Notes: a model not told the origin generated them from the sequence alone. 64,000 nucleotides of DNA from Paenactinomyces guangxiensis (GCF_016055185.1 NZ_JAECVR010000004.1:155323-219322); one strand, 5' to 3'. Numbered from the stretch's first letter, positions 8,684-19,331 are shown. Made by a program: numbers and translations.

Positions 8684-9958
8684 TTATTTTGAAAGGGTTT
8701 CAATCACTTCCTGAATTCCCAAAACCGCAAAGAGTAAGACGTTTACACATAAGATTGTATTGGACAGCCAACGGTTGCGATGTTCTTTGTTGACACGTTT
8801 TGAATTGAGCAGCCAGAGGAGAGTGATCGCCAGGAACGGCATGAAGAAAGCACCCAGAACCCCGTATAATATGACAAGGCTCACCGGCTTCCCAAGAAAC
8901 AGCAGAAGCATCGGCGGGAAAGTCAGCCAGATCAGGTAGGCACGGTAAGCGGGGGATTTTTCGGAAACAGGGTCAGCATCAAGGCTGGAGGGATTTTTCT
9001 TCCAGTGGCGCACCAAATCGGCAAAGAGGTAGGGAACTCCATTCCATACACCCAGCAACGAGGTAAAGGAAGCAGACCAAAATCCGATTAAGAAAAGCCA
9101 GCGCGCCGGCTCGCCAAAGCGTTCCCCGAGGAGCTTTGACAGCTCGATCAGCCCTTTTTCGCCATCGAAAACCATGCCGGTTCCAAAAAGAAATTGTGCT
9201 CCGACAATTAATAACGAGATCGTAAAAATTCCAGTCACAATGTAAGCGACTGCGGAGTCAAGGCGCACCACGGAGATCCAGGAGGGGCCTGTCCAATTTT
9301 TTTCCCGAATCCAATATCCATACGAAGCCATTGTTATAGACCCGCCTACGCCTCCAATCAGCCCTAAGGCGTAGAATAAAGAACCCTGGGGCATCGTTGG
9401 CACAAATCCGGATAACAGACTTATCAAGTCCGGAAAAACGAGAATGGCCGAGCCTACTACCGTAATAAACATCAAGCCGACAAAAAAAGTCATCACTTTC
9501 TCAAATAACTGATATTTCCCCGTCCATACTAATAAAAATCCGGCCAGGGCGTGAAGGATTGCCCAGATTTTAAGATCGATCTGAGGAAATAGTGCGGTAG
9601 CAGCAAGAGCACAGGAAGAGGAAACCGCAGCCCCAAAAATAAAACCCCAAATAATTGAATAAATTCCAAAATAGCCACTAGTCCATTTGCCCAAAGATCT
9701 CCAACCCTGGAAAATCGTTTGTCCAGTGGCCAATTGCCATCGTCCTACTCCTTCATTGAGGGAGAATTTAAGAATGGCTCCAATAAGAATCGCCCAAATA
9801 AAGGTAAAACCGAATTTGGTACCGGCAACAAGTGCTGCTACCAGGTCACCGGCACCCACACCGGTAGCTGCTACAATCAGACCGGGCCCAACGAAAGAAA
9901 ACCGTTTACCCGGGGGGGCAGATGGAGTGGGGGAAGGGGATTTGCCGGGTGATGACAT
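8684..9958 (-). CDS. Nramp-family divalent metal ion transporter
   Basis: 424 residues with about eleven membrane segments. Start at ATG 9958, seven bases after GGAGGG; a TTG just before it is less well spaced. After a Pro/Ser-rich cytoplasmic tail comes FVGPGLIVAATGVGAGDLV, which corresponds to the metal-binding first helix of Nramp proteins. The classical DPGN motif there is replaced by GAGD, as in a divergent group of bacterial Nramp-related carriers, so the metal (Mn, Fe or Mg) cannot be assumed. Single gene with a terminator. Confidence 0.82.
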   Translation of the reverse strand: MSSPGKSPSPTPSAPPGKRFSFVGPGLIVAATGVGAGDLVAALVAGTKFGFTFIWAILIGAILKFSLNEGVGRWQLATGQTIFQGWRSLGKWTSGYFGIYSIIWGFIFGAAVSSSCALAATALFPQIDLKIWAILHALAGFLLVWTGKYQLFEKVMTFFVGLMFITVVGSAILVFPDLISLLSGFVPTMPQGSLFYALGLIGGVGGSITMASYGYWIREKNWTGPSWISVVRLDSAVAYIVTGIFTISLLIVGAQFLFGTGMVFDGEKGLIELSKLLGERFGEPARWLFLIGFWSASFTSLLGVWNGVPYLFADLVRHWKKNPSSLDADPVSEKSPAYRAYLIWLTFPPMLLLFLGKPVSLVILYGVLGAFFMPFLAITLLWLLNSKRVNKEHRNRWLSNTILCVNVLLFAVLGIQEVIETLSK

Positions 9959-10084
9959 CAACTTTCCCTCCTTTTTTGATATTTTTTGAAAAATATATTT
10001 CTATTATAATTCTTTTCATAGATGCTTTCAAAGATCATATGTATGTACGAGCGGGATCACTCCGTTGGAAACAGATATACAGCA

Positions 10085-10112
10085 AAGCCTCCTTCGTATA
10101 AAAGGAGGCTGA
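10085..10112 (-). terminator. Hairpin after yutI
   Basis: AGCCTCCTT pairs with AAGGAGGCT; on the minus strand it is followed by TTTGC, so the T run is weak. Confidence 0.6.
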
Positions 10113-10120
10113 GTGTATGA

Positions 10121-10342
10121 TTACAAGACTTGTTCTACTTCTCTCACTTCCGGAATTTCTTCCATCAACGCACGTTCAATACCGGCTTTGAGGGTAATGG
10201 TGGAGCTTGGGCAACTGCCGCAGGCACCCAGCAGGCGAACACGAACAACTCCCTCTTCCACTTCCACTAATTCAACATCCCCGCCATCCCTTTGGATGAA
10301 CGGACGCAATTTATCCAATACTTCTTGTACACGCTCTTCCAT
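10121..10342 (-). CDS. yutI: NifU C-terminal-domain Fe-S scaffold protein (YutI/Nfu type)
   Basis: 73 residues consisting only of the NifU-like C-terminal domain. The CGSCPSS motif near residues 41-47 supplies the CxxC pair that holds a labile Fe-S cluster between two monomers. The N-terminal part ([24 protein letters not shown]) is the canonical Nfu fold. Function: accepting and delivering Fe-S clusters. In B. subtilis yutI lies next to yuzD, which here is about 2.4 kb away on the other strand. Confidence 0.92.
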   Translation of the reverse strand: MEERVQEVLDKLRPFIQRDGGDVELVEVEEGVVRVRLLGACGSCPSSTITLKAGIERALMEEIPEVREVEQVL

Positions 10343-10659
10343 TATCTTCTTCCCCTTTCCATTCGCTCAAAGGGTTAAACTAAATCTGTATAGCTTACCC
10401 ACTATTTGTATCATACCATGAAATCTTCCAGCCCATAAGGGATTGGAAACATTTGATATACCAAGTTCATTGTAGGATTTTTTAAAAATAAAATCAATGG
10501 GTAATTCGACAGGCAAGGGCGAACAACATATACTGGATCAGGAGAAGTGCTTTTTATTCACCGGGTTGTACCGGCAAAAAGAAAATTGATAAGATGGAAT
10601 TGTATTCGTCCAATGGACACGTACACTTCTGTGATATTGTAGCAAGAAGGGGAACATGG
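10343..10659. promoter_or_regulatory. Divergent intergenic region between yutI and mccA
   Basis: Holds the promoters of both genes. A weak plus-strand promoter candidate is TTGTAT at 10600 with TACACT at 10622 (16-base spacer). No S-box or T-box leader is visible. Confidence 0.3.
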
Positions 10660-12724
<2,065 letters not shown>

Positions 12725-12744
12725 AACAGCTGAGGGAGAGTAAT

Positions 12745-13074
12745 ATGGGAGAAACCCGAGTGATAGAGATTGATGTGTACGGCGCGGAGCAACTGTGCCC
12801 GAGCTGTGTCCATTTCCCTTCTTCACGTGAAACTGCTGACTGGCTGCAAGCGGCTATTGCGAGAAAATACGGGGAAACGATCAAAGTGCGTTATATTGAC
12901 ATTTACGATCCGCAGGGGGAAAAAGAGACTGCCTTTGCCCGGCGGGTGATCGAGGAAGAGCTGTGGTACCCTGTTGTCGTGATCGAAGATGAAATTATCG
13001 CTGAAGGAAATCCAAAACTAAAAAAAATTTATCAGGTGTTGGATCGCCTTGGCATTGTTTCTTCAGAATCATAA
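12745..13074 (+). CDS. yuzD: YuzD-like thioredoxin-fold protein (DUF1462)
   Basis: 109 residues with no signal peptide. The N-terminus IEIDVYGAEQLCPSC carries a CxxC motif at the position of a thioredoxin-type active site, and EELWYPVVVIEDEIIAEG resembles the cis-proline loop and following strand. This is the YuzD/DUF1462 family, of unknown function, usually near yutI. It follows mccB by 20 bases and probably belongs to the same transcript. A redox role is inference. Confidence 0.82.
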   Translation: MGETRVIEIDVYGAEQLCPSCVHFPSSRETADWLQAAIARKYGETIKVRYIDIYDPQGEKETAFARRVIEEELWYPVVVIEDEIIAEGNPKLKKIYQVLDRLGIVSSES

Positions 13075-13088
13075 TCCAATCGTAAGAG

Positions 13089-13122
13089 AGTTCCGGTATC
13101 TATTTCCGGGACTTATTTTTTT
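13089..13122 (+). terminator. Terminator after yuzD
   Basis: GTTCCGG and CCGGGAC form a seven-pair stem (one G-T), followed by TTATTTTTTTA. Confidence 0.75.
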
Positions 13123-13354
13123 ATACAAAGATAGCATGAGCCCGGAATCGAGGAACCATGCGGCTCTTGGCTTTAAAAAGATTGTTATTCTAAATTTCTC
13201 TGAATCTCTACAACCACTTGCTTTATTTATCTCAACAATTTGATTTAAAAAAAATGGAATCAAAATAAAAATTAAAAAAATAATTGAAATTTATAATAGG
13301 GCTGTACCAATAAATGACAAGTATGTAACATGTTAAAGAGACGGAGGATGAAAG

Positions 13355-13726
13355 ATGAAAAAGTATCTGATTCTCATGATCACTGTTTTAACGTTTTTTG
13401 CGTTCCCTTTATCTTCGATGGCCGCCGGTTGGTCGTACAATCTTAAAAAAGGGCAAAGCTGGGGGAGCAGCACCTGTACAACATCCTACAAATATATAAA
13501 ATTTCACATTAAACCTACTAAGAAGGGATATGCAACGGCTTATCTGCAAAAGTATTCTCGTGGGAAGTGGGTAGATACCGGACCGGGGGAAGATTTATAT
13601 GCGTGGGAACAAGTATTATCAGCACCGGCTGATAGTTCGAGTACAAAATATCGGGTGTTTATTTCTGTTGGATATGATGGAGATGTAGCGGGGAAGATCA
13701 GGTGCTATGGCGAAAATAAGCGTTGA
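13355..13726 (+). CDS. Small secreted protein, first of a paralogous pair
   Basis: 123 residues, not recognised. The start is well supported (GGAGGATGAAAG before ATG). A Sec signal peptide (MKKYLILMITVLTFFAFPLSSMAA) with an AxA-type site predicts a mature, exported protein of about 100 residues. The mature part begins GWSYNLKKGQSWGSS, has two cysteines (CTTSY near residue 46 and the end at RCYGENK) that could form a disulfide, and looks beta-rich. The next gene has the same layout. A TATAAT lies at 13292, upstream in an AT-rich stretch. Possible antimicrobial or cell-wall-active small protein, but nothing in the sequence proves it. Confidence 0.75.
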   Translation: MKKYLILMITVLTFFAFPLSSMAAGWSYNLKKGQSWGSSTCTTSYKYIKFHIKPTKKGYATAYLQKYSRGKWVDTGPGEDLYAWEQVLSAPADSSSTKYRVFISVGYDGDVAGKIRCYGENKR

Positions 13727-13780
13727 TCATGATTTCCCAATCTTCCCATTATTCAATCATAGATACTCGGAGGGAAAAAT

Positions 13781-14155
13781 ATGAAAAAGAAAATGTTTTC
13801 TTTATTAATGATCTTGGTAGCCAGTGTCGTTCTGCCTACTTCCGTATTCGCAGAGGGGTGGCGTTATAATTTGGGTCAATGGTCAAGCTGGGGCAGTTCA
13901 ACTGTGACCACTTCCTATCCAAAACTGGCATGTACAATTACTAACGAGTTGGGAGAAGGATGGGCAAGAATTCAAGTGAAACATAATGGTAAATGGAAAA
14001 ACGCCCCTTATCAAAATCCTGAAACTGCTTCGCTTTCAAAAAATAAAAAAATAACTATTAAAGCTCCAGCTAATAAATCATCTATATACAGAATATTTAT
14101 TTGGACTCAAAATTCTGGAGTACGCGGAGCAGTCTATTGTAAAGGATCAAACTAA
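13781..14155 (+). CDS. Small secreted protein, second of a paralogous pair
   Basis: 124 residues with a signal peptide ending SVFAEG, then GWRYNLGQWSSWGSSTVTTSY, clearly homologous to the preceding gene (shared GW-YNL, SWGSST and TTSY blocks, APA near residue 95, YRIFIWT against YRVFISV, and a final cysteine). One cysteine has moved: here it is in LACTI near residue 50. It begins 54 bases after the first gene with its own CGGAGGG site, so the two form a transcription unit derived by tandem duplication with strong divergence. Function unknown. Confidence 0.75.
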   Translation: MKKKMFSLLMILVASVVLPTSVFAEGWRYNLGQWSSWGSSTVTTSYPKLACTITNELGEGWARIQVKHNGKWKNAPYQNPETASLSKNKKITIKAPANKSSIYRIFIWTQNSGVRGAVYCKGSN

Positions 14156-14530
14156 TTTGATAATGCCGAGCGGGTTTTTTATTGTAATAATGAAAGTCTG
14201 CTGCCTTTGCCGGATACGTCATTTCATCGGTTGTTTTGGAAGCGGCAATCAACCCATGCAACTGTTTATAGGCTGATCGGGATTGTTTGGCTGGAAGTGA
14301 TGATTTACGGGTCTAAGTTGAGCGAGTAGTACAAACAGCTCGATCCGGTGCTTCTGTTCATTAACGGGGGTGGCCATCGGGTTTTTGGTTATTTATAGTG
14401 TATGAAAACTCTGTCCGGACTGATTTTATATACAAACATGCAGATGGCTTGGGCAAAACTATAATAGACTGTATAATAGGTATCAGTGAATCAATAAAAG
14501 ACTTCACTGAAGCTTGGCTGGCAGGACGGA
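14156..14530. other. Gene-free stretch, possibly decayed coding DNA
   Basis: No intact gene. Short open stretches interrupted by stops at 14180-14390 read as hydrophobic peptide pieces in more than one plus frame, as expected for a decayed membrane protein, but I cannot name a family. Confidence 0.3.
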
Positions 14531-14779
14531 GTGAACAAGATGAGACCTCTGATTGAGTTTTGCATAAATAACTTAACCGACGATGTGCTGGAGATTAAGA
14601 AAAAATTAGAGTCAGATCCGTCTCTGGACGTGATTGAGTATGGATGTCTGGGTAACTGTGGAATTTGTGCACAGCAACCTTATGCCCTGGTTAACGGGGA
14701 ACTGGTGACAGGTGATACAGCTGAAGAGCTTTTGGAGAATATCTATAAAGCGATCGAAGAAATGGAGATCCAGTTCTGA
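14531..14779 (+). CDS. yuzB: YuzB-like protein (DUF1450)
   Basis: 82 residues (the second in-frame ATG at 14540 is an alternative start). The motif EYGCLGNCGICAQQPYALVNG contains three cysteines in CxxxCxxC spacing typical of the YuzB/DUF1450 family, whose role is unknown but which resembles thioredoxin-like [2Fe-2S] ferredoxins in spacing. Neighbouring yuzD, yutI and yutM are found near yuzB in B. subtilis as well. Shares a bidirectional terminator with the convergent radical SAM gene. Confidence 0.82.
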   Translation: MNKMRPLIEFCINNLTDDVLEIKKKLESDPSLDVIEYGCLGNCGICAQQPYALVNGELVTGDTAEELLENIYKAIEEMEIQF

Positions 14780-14786
14780 GTGATTC

Positions 14787-14835
14787 AAAAAAAGCGGCAA
14801 CCCTGTCTTTACCGGGACGAGGGTGTCGCTTTTTA
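14787..14835. terminator. Bidirectional terminator between yuzB and the radical SAM gene
   Basis: AAAAAGCGGCAACCC pairs with GGGTGTCGCTTTTT, with A and T runs on both sides. Confidence 0.85.
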
Positions 14836-14844
14836 AATCATGAC

Positions 14845-15942
14845 TTAATAAACTTTAATTTCATTGTAGAAAGTATCTCGTTCGACCGGAACACGGTTTG
14901 CCCCTTTGATCAGCCAGACAAGCTCGTCAATGGTGAGTGCCGTTTGTGTCAGTGCTCCGGCGGCATGACTGATCCGCTCTTCAACCAGCGTTCCATGGAG
15001 GTCTGAAGCGCCAAACTGCATCGACAGCTGGGCCAATTGGGTACCGATATTAATAAAGTAAGCTTTAATGTGCGGGAAGTTATCCAGCATTAAGCGGCTG
15101 ATGGCAATGGTGCGCATATCATCCATCGCTGAAGTGCGGCGGCGGATCGAAGCATTGACACTCCGCGGTTGAATCGCCAATGGAATGAAGACCAAAAAGC
15201 CATTGGTCTCATCTTGCAGTTCACGGACCCGGATCATATGAATCAACCGCTCTTCAAGTGTTTCAATCGAACCGTACAGCATGGTGGCATGGGTTTTTAA
15301 ACCAAGGTTATGAGCGATGCGGTGCGCTTCCAACCATTGGTCTGTGCTTGCTTTATCCGGACTCATCTTTGCGCGGTACCGCTCGGTCAGAATTTCCGCC
15401 CCACCGCCGGGCATGCTGTCCAGACCGGCATCAATTAACTCTTTTAAAACAGCTTCCATCGACCGGCCCGTCATTCGGGCAAAAAATTCAATCTCCGCTC
15501 CGGTGTAAGCCTTAATGGTCACGTTGGGATAATGCTTTTTCAAAATGGAGATCGTATTCAAATAATAGTCAAACGGAACCGTATGATTGTGGCCGCCTAC
15601 AATGTGGAATTCACGGATTCCGTCGGTAAAGCGTTCCCCTACATATTCAAGCACTTCATCCGGTGTCATGGTATAAGCGCCGTCTTCACCGGGACTGCGG
15701 CGGAATCCGCAGAAAGCACATTTTGCTTCACAGACATTGGTCGGATTGATATACATATTTTGGATAAAATAAACACGATCCCCGTTCTTTTTCAGGTTGA
15801 CCTGGTTTGCCAGTTGGGCGATGGTAAGGAGATCGGGTGAATGATAAAGGGTCAGTCCGTCTTCCAGGGTTAAACGCTCCCCATGTTGCACTTTTTCTAC
15901 GACCCGTGACAGTTCATGGTCCAATGTGGTTGGAAAAGACAT
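14845..15942 (-). CDS. Futalosine-pathway-type radical SAM enzyme (MqnE/CofH family)
   Basis: 365 residues; GAGAGGAGA precedes the ATG. The radical SAM cluster motif is CEAKCAFCGF near residue 72. HIVGG, YYLNTI, KAYTGAEIEFFAR and SMPGGGAEI follow the aminofutalosine synthase pattern, and the C-terminus ends with PVERDTFYNE as in MqnE. The MqnC signature ILMQGG is absent. It is 26 bases downstream of a second enzyme of the same family, so one probably acts as aminofutalosine synthase and the other as a diverged partner; which does what cannot be decided here. Role: menaquinone biosynthesis by the futalosine route (family knowledge). Confidence 0.8.
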   Translation of the reverse strand: MSFPTTLDHELSRVVEKVQHGERLTLEDGLTLYHSPDLLTIAQLANQVNLKKNGDRVYFIQNMYINPTNVCEAKCAFCGFRRSPGEDGAYTMTPDEVLEYVGERFTDGIREFHIVGGHNHTVPFDYYLNTISILKKHYPNVTIKAYTGAEIEFFARMTGRSMEAVLKELIDAGLDSMPGGGAEILTERYRAKMSPDKASTDQWLEAHRIAHNLGLKTHATMLYGSIETLEERLIHMIRVRELQDETNGFLVFIPLAIQPRSVNASIRRRTSAMDDMRTIAISRLMLDNFPHIKAYFINIGTQLAQLSMQFGASDLHGTLVEERISHAAGALTQTALTIDELVWLIKGANRVPVERDTFYNEIKVY

Positions 15943-15968
15943 GGATTGTTCTCCTCTCAGTCAAAAAC

Positions 15969-17081
15969 TCAAACATATCTTTTTATTTCTCTATATAAAG
16001 TGTCTCTTTCCACAGGTATGCGTCCTGCTTCACGAATCATCTCGATAAAGTCCTGCTTGGGCGTCATCTGTTTTGTTTTTGCCCCGGCTGCATGGACAAT
16101 CTGTTCTTCCATAACCGTGCCATCGAGATCATCAACCCCGAATTGCAGGGAAACCTGGGCTAACTTCAGGCCGATCATCATCCAGAAAGCACGGATATGT
16201 GCAAAGTTATCCAGCATAAGACGGGCGACAGCCAATATTTTCAGATCATAGATCCCTGTTGTCTGTTTCCCGTGCAACCCGAATTCATCCGCCAGCCTGG
16301 TATTCTCCGGGTGAAAAGCAAAGCCAAAAAAGGCATCAAATCCGCCGGTTCGGTCCTGATGCTCACGCAAACGGATCAGGTGATCAATCACATGCTCAGG
16401 CTTCTCAATATGCCCATACAAAATGGAAGCATTGGATCTCATCCCTAAGCGGTGCGTGATTTCGTGAATTTCAAACCATCGTTTGGCATTTGTTTTATGA
16501 CCGGAAATAATTTTACGGATTTCCGGGTCAAAGATTTCTGCCCCCCCGCCCAAAATCGAACCTAAGCCGGCTTCTTTCAGGCGAAGGATGGTCTCTTCGA
16601 CGCTCATTTTGGAAACACGCGCCAGATAATCAATTTCTACAGCTGTGAAAGCTTGCACATGAATGTTCGGATTATACTTTTTGGCAATGTGAATCATATC
16701 CTCGTAATAAGAAAAAGGCAGCTTCGCATTGACCCCGCCGACAATATGTAACTCGGTAAAGTTTTGAGTTGCCATCTGCTTGCATTTTTCCTCAATCTGT
16801 TCCAGGGACAGCGTATACGAACGAGGATTGTCCGGCTTTAAGCCAAACGCACACAGCTTGCAGTCCAAATAGCAGACATTCGTATAATTGAGGTGCGTAT
16901 TCACGATGAAATAAACATGATCCCCATTCTTGCGTCTGCGGACGAGATCAGCCATCTGGCCGATGGCAAGGAGATTGTTTGACTTTAACAGGCGTACACC
17001 GTCTTCAAACGAAAGCCGCTCCCCCTGTTCCACTTTCTCCCTGATATCGTCCAAAGTGTCTGTCGTGTGTGTGGTCGTCAT
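15969..17081 (-). CDS. mqnE: Aminofutalosine synthase MqnE (radical SAM)
   Basis: 370 residues from ATG 17081, behind GGGAAAGGGAG; a longer frame without ribosome site exists. The SAM-cluster motif is CYLDCKLCAFG near residue 68 (CxxxCxxC), with HIVGG, QAFTAVEIDYLAR, LGGGAEIF and FAFHPENT typical of MqnE, and DLDGTVMEEQIVHAAGA in the C-terminal part. The enzyme joins the chorismate-derived MqnA product to SAM to make aminofutalosine. First gene of a two-gene minus-strand operon. The other futalosine genes are not in the window. Confidence 0.85.
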   Translation of the reverse strand: MTTTHTTDTLDDIREKVEQGERLSFEDGVRLLKSNNLLAIGQMADLVRRRKNGDHVYFIVNTHLNYTNVCYLDCKLCAFGLKPDNPRSYTLSLEQIEEKCKQMATQNFTELHIVGGVNAKLPFSYYEDMIHIAKKYNPNIHVQAFTAVEIDYLARVSKMSVEETILRLKEAGLGSILGGGAEIFDPEIRKIISGHKTNAKRWFEIHEITHRLGMRSNASILYGHIEKPEHVIDHLIRLREHQDRTGGFDAFFGFAFHPENTRLADEFGLHGKQTTGIYDLKILAVARLMLDNFAHIRAFWMMIGLKLAQVSLQFGVDDLDGTVMEEQIVHAAGAKTKQMTPKQDFIEMIREAGRIPVERDTLYREIKRYV

Positions 17082-17144
17082 CAAACAGACTCCCTTTCCC
17101 ACTTTAAAATAAGAGATATTACGTAACCCTAAATAAAAAAACAT

Positions 17145-17485
17145 CTGCCTGTTTCATTCTATCATAAAGGGTGATTAAAATGAATCCGGAGGCAGGAATC
17201 GGTATTTATGATGAACTGATCCTCATTTCGGGAAGCAAAATGGGGTTCGATTCGTTAAATTTTTATGATGACAATCTTTTACATTGATGATGATGATTGT
17301 TTTAATATGTCCTGTTAATCAGTGAATAAGTGTCTAAAAAAAATATCTGATTGAATAATTTGTAAAAAATACTCCTTTTCTTCCAGTTGTTGACAGTGTA
17401 TACTACTAATAATAACAGGGATATTCGAACAAATGTACTCTTTTTTATCCAGGAGAGCGGGTCAGATAAAGGAGGAGGGTCCCCC
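17145..17485. promoter_or_regulatory. Divergent region upstream of mqnE and the Spo0E-like gene
   Basis: Apart from the doubtful ORF above, AT-rich promoter DNA. A perfect TTGACA box is at 17390, with AT-rich TAATAA bases 14-17 positions later as a poor -10 candidate. Confidence 0.3.
17180..17287 (+). CDS. Possible 35-residue small protein
   Basis: An ATG at 17180 follows AAAGGGTG and opens 35 codons (MNPEAGIGIYDEL at the start). It lies between divergent genes. Acidic, no similarity recognised; it may be chance. Confidence 0.2.
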   Translation: MNPEAGIGIYDELILISGSKMGFDSLNFYDDNLLH

Positions 17486-17725
17486 TTGTGGAGATGGATG
17501 TTAAAGGAGAAGATGGAAGCGGTCAGACGGAAAATGGAGGAAGCGGCAAAGGTTTTGGGATTGGGTCACCCAAAAGTATACCAGTTAAGCCGTGAATTGG
17601 ATCAACTTCATAACCAGTGGGAAAAGGAATGTGCCCGGAGAAAATCAGAGAAAATCTACCGCATTCATCCCCATGCTTCACAGACGAAAGAAAGGGCGCA
17701 GATCAAAATGTATAACGTCGGTTGA
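17486..17725 (+). CDS. Spo0E-like aspartyl-phosphate phosphatase
   Basis: 79 residues if started at TTG 17486, ten bases after AAGGAGG; ATG 17498 is the alternative. The sequence EAVRRKMEEAA near residue 9 followed by the Spo0E signature SRELDQLHNQW near residue 35 marks the family of small two-helix phosphatases that dephosphorylate Spo0A-P. The C-terminal tail is basic and unusual in length. Expected effect: delaying sporulation. It sits alone before yutM. The family call rests on the S-x-E-L-D motif and helix spacing. Confidence 0.72.
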   Translation: MWRWMLKEKMEAVRRKMEEAAKVLGLGHPKVYQLSRELDQLHNQWEKECARRKSEKIYRIHPHASQTKERAQIKMYNVG

Positions 17726-17756
17726 ACAGGCACAGGCCGCTTGTTAACTGCCCGGG

Positions 17757-17786
17757 TTGTATCCCAAACCTGTTCCCCTGTATACT
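17757..17786 (+). promoter_or_regulatory. SigA-type promoter of yutM
   Basis: TTGTAT at 17757 and TATACT at 17781 with an 18-base spacer, 28 bases before the start codon. Confidence 0.55.
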
Positions 17787-17813
17787 ATATATAGAAAAGG
17801 AAGGTGACAGAGG

Positions 17814-18170
17814 ATGATCACAATCACTGAACGGGCAGCTTTAAAAGTAAAGGACATGCTGGCCGAGCAGGATCAACCGGACAAACTATACCTCCGCGTC
17901 GGTGTGCAACACGGAGGTTGCAGCGGATTCTCATATAGCATGGGCTTTGATGACGAGAAAAAAGAATCAGATACTGAACTCCATCTTCATGGTGTCAAAG
18001 TTCTATTAGATAAAGAAAGCCAGCCATTGTTAAACGGTACGGTCATTGACTATAAGGAGTCCATGATGGGTGGCGGATTCAGCATCGAAAACCCCAACGC
18101 AACCGTCACCTGCGGCTGCGGATCTTCCTTCCGAACGGCAACAGCTGCCGGAAAACCGGAAGATTGTTAA
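17814..18170 (+). CDS. yutM: A-type Fe-S cluster carrier (YutM, SufA/ErpA family)
   Basis: 118 residues, ATG behind GGAAGGTGACAGAGG. The HesB/IscA fold shows the three conserved cysteines: C36 in GGCSGFSY and C100 and C102 in CGCGSSF. Such carriers take Fe-S clusters from a scaffold and pass them to apo-enzymes; the two [4Fe-4S] radical SAM enzymes and the Nfu protein in the same region are plausible functional partners (inference). Single gene with its own promoter and terminator. Confidence 0.9.
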   Translation: MITITERAALKVKDMLAEQDQPDKLYLRVGVQHGGCSGFSYSMGFDDEKKESDTELHLHGVKVLLDKESQPLLNGTVIDYKESMMGGGFSIENPNATVTCGCGSSFRTATAAGKPEDC

Positions 18171-18252
18171 GGTTTTTGAGTGATAGATATCAAGAGGTAG
18201 CGCAGGGTTCATGATCCTTCGTTTTAACGATTCAACTTGCGATTAGCGGCTA

Positions 18253-18300
18253 ATCCCGCCTCCCGTGGGCTGGTCATCAACCATGGAGGCGGGATTTATT
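18253..18300 (+). terminator. Terminator of yutM
   Basis: TCCCGCCTCC and its complement GGAGGCGGGA enclose a loop of about 21 bases, then TTTATTATG. Confidence 0.8.
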
Positions 18301-18398
18301 ATGTGCAAAACCGGAGTGGGAACTGAAGAAAGATGAACCGGATACAGCTTAAAGCATCCGGGCTTTATTTGAACAACACTTTCACCTTCCGTAAAACT

Positions 18399-18989
18399 CT
18401 AAGGCCGGGCCGACCATGGCTCCACGGTTCCAACAGTATAATGTGATTTACCGGATTCAATTGCCTTTAGAACACCCTGGCTGATTTCTTGATTGGTTAA
18501 CCAGCGGGATTTGTTATTCTCCAAAATAAATCCTAAAACCACTTCATGATACTGAATGTTGGGGTAAGCTGTAAAACGCGCTCTTCTGTGATTTTCCGTC
18601 TTCTGTTGCGAGGGATCAGCCGCCCTGCTGCCAAGCACATGATAGAACCTGCAGGGAGATGTCTTTCTTCCGGCTATCTCTGCGATCAAACAGGGTGCCT
18701 CGGGGGAGGTTTGATGAACCCAGACGACAGCTAAATCGATCGGGCCATAAAGCCGGATTGCAGATTCCAGGGAAGAACGCAAATGAGCAAGGTTGTGATA
18801 GTCGAGAGAAACGGGATGGATGTTGCAATTGGCAGAGCGGGCAGCTGTGACGAGAGAAACTAACCTCTGCTCATTCCTTGCGACTACAGTTACCGAGTGG
18901 CTTCTGTCGGCAAGTGCTAACGATACATCTCGTAACATTCCTGTTCCGCCGATGACCAGAGAGTGATGAAATATTTTGATTTCATCCAT
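18399..18989 (-). CDS. Short-chain dehydrogenase/reductase-like protein
   Basis: 196 residues from ATG 18989, with GGAGGCGA upstream; a longer frame lacks a ribosome site. The N-terminal Rossmann motif VIGGTGMLRDVS matches a variant TGxxxxx nucleotide-binding loop, followed by VTVVARNEQRL and a central PIDLAVVWVH strand. The canonical catalytic YxxxK is not obvious (only SRWLTNQEI late), so it may bind NAD(P) without being a classical SDR. Some Bacillales carry such short SDR-like proteins of unknown role. Not in an operon. Confidence 0.65.
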   Translation of the reverse strand: MDEIKIFHHSLVIGGTGMLRDVSLALADRSHSVTVVARNEQRLVSLVTAARSANCNIHPVSLDYHNLAHLRSSLESAIRLYGPIDLAVVWVHQTSPEAPCLIAEIAGRKTSPCRFYHVLGSRAADPSQQKTENHRRARFTAYPNIQYHEVVLGFILENNKSRWLTNQEISQGVLKAIESGKSHYTVGTVEPWSARP

Positions 18990-19112
18990 AAAATCGCCTC
19001 CGCTGTAGAATGGATCTGTAAAAAATAGAGATGCCAAAAGTGACGCGGGAGAAAACCTCATGTTAGTAAATCTATTGGTATGATGGTTCTATGAATTTAT
19101 TATATATTAACA

Positions 19113-19331
19113 TTATTTTCTAATGTCTTGACTAAACAGTTTGGTTAAAGAGGTACTGGCTATGTTTCGACTCATCCAGACACACAGTGCAACCATCAGG
19201 TTATGAGCACCATATTTACTCGCTCTTTGTACAAAGCCCGTCTGTTTTGCCAACTGTTCAAGAGAAGAATTGGATAGATGTCTTTGCAGCTCTTTGGCAT
19301 ACAGATGAAGCTCTTGATGAATGGGGGATAC
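19113..19331 (-). pseudogene. IS4-type transposase N-terminal remnant
   Basis: About 72 codons open on the minus strand with no start codon, ending in TAA. The translation contains LEQLAKQTGFVQR, SKYGAHNLMVALCVW and SLTKLFSQ, which follow the N-terminal pattern of IS4-family (DDE) transposases. Everything downstream, including the catalytic domain, is missing. The 220 bases between this and the ferritin-like gene hold no recognisable gene. Confidence 0.65.

Noticed and set aside
8684..9958. Assigning the Nramp protein as a manganese transporter MntH
   Set aside because: The DPGN metal motif is GAGD here, so the usual Mn/Fe assignment is unsafe.
14156..14530. Possible transposase or membrane-protein gene
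   Set aside because: Frames are broken by stops and no motif is recognisable on either strand.
15532..15840. Plus-strand open frames opposite the radical SAM genes
   Set aside because: Antisense shadows of strongly coding minus-strand genes without ribosome sites.
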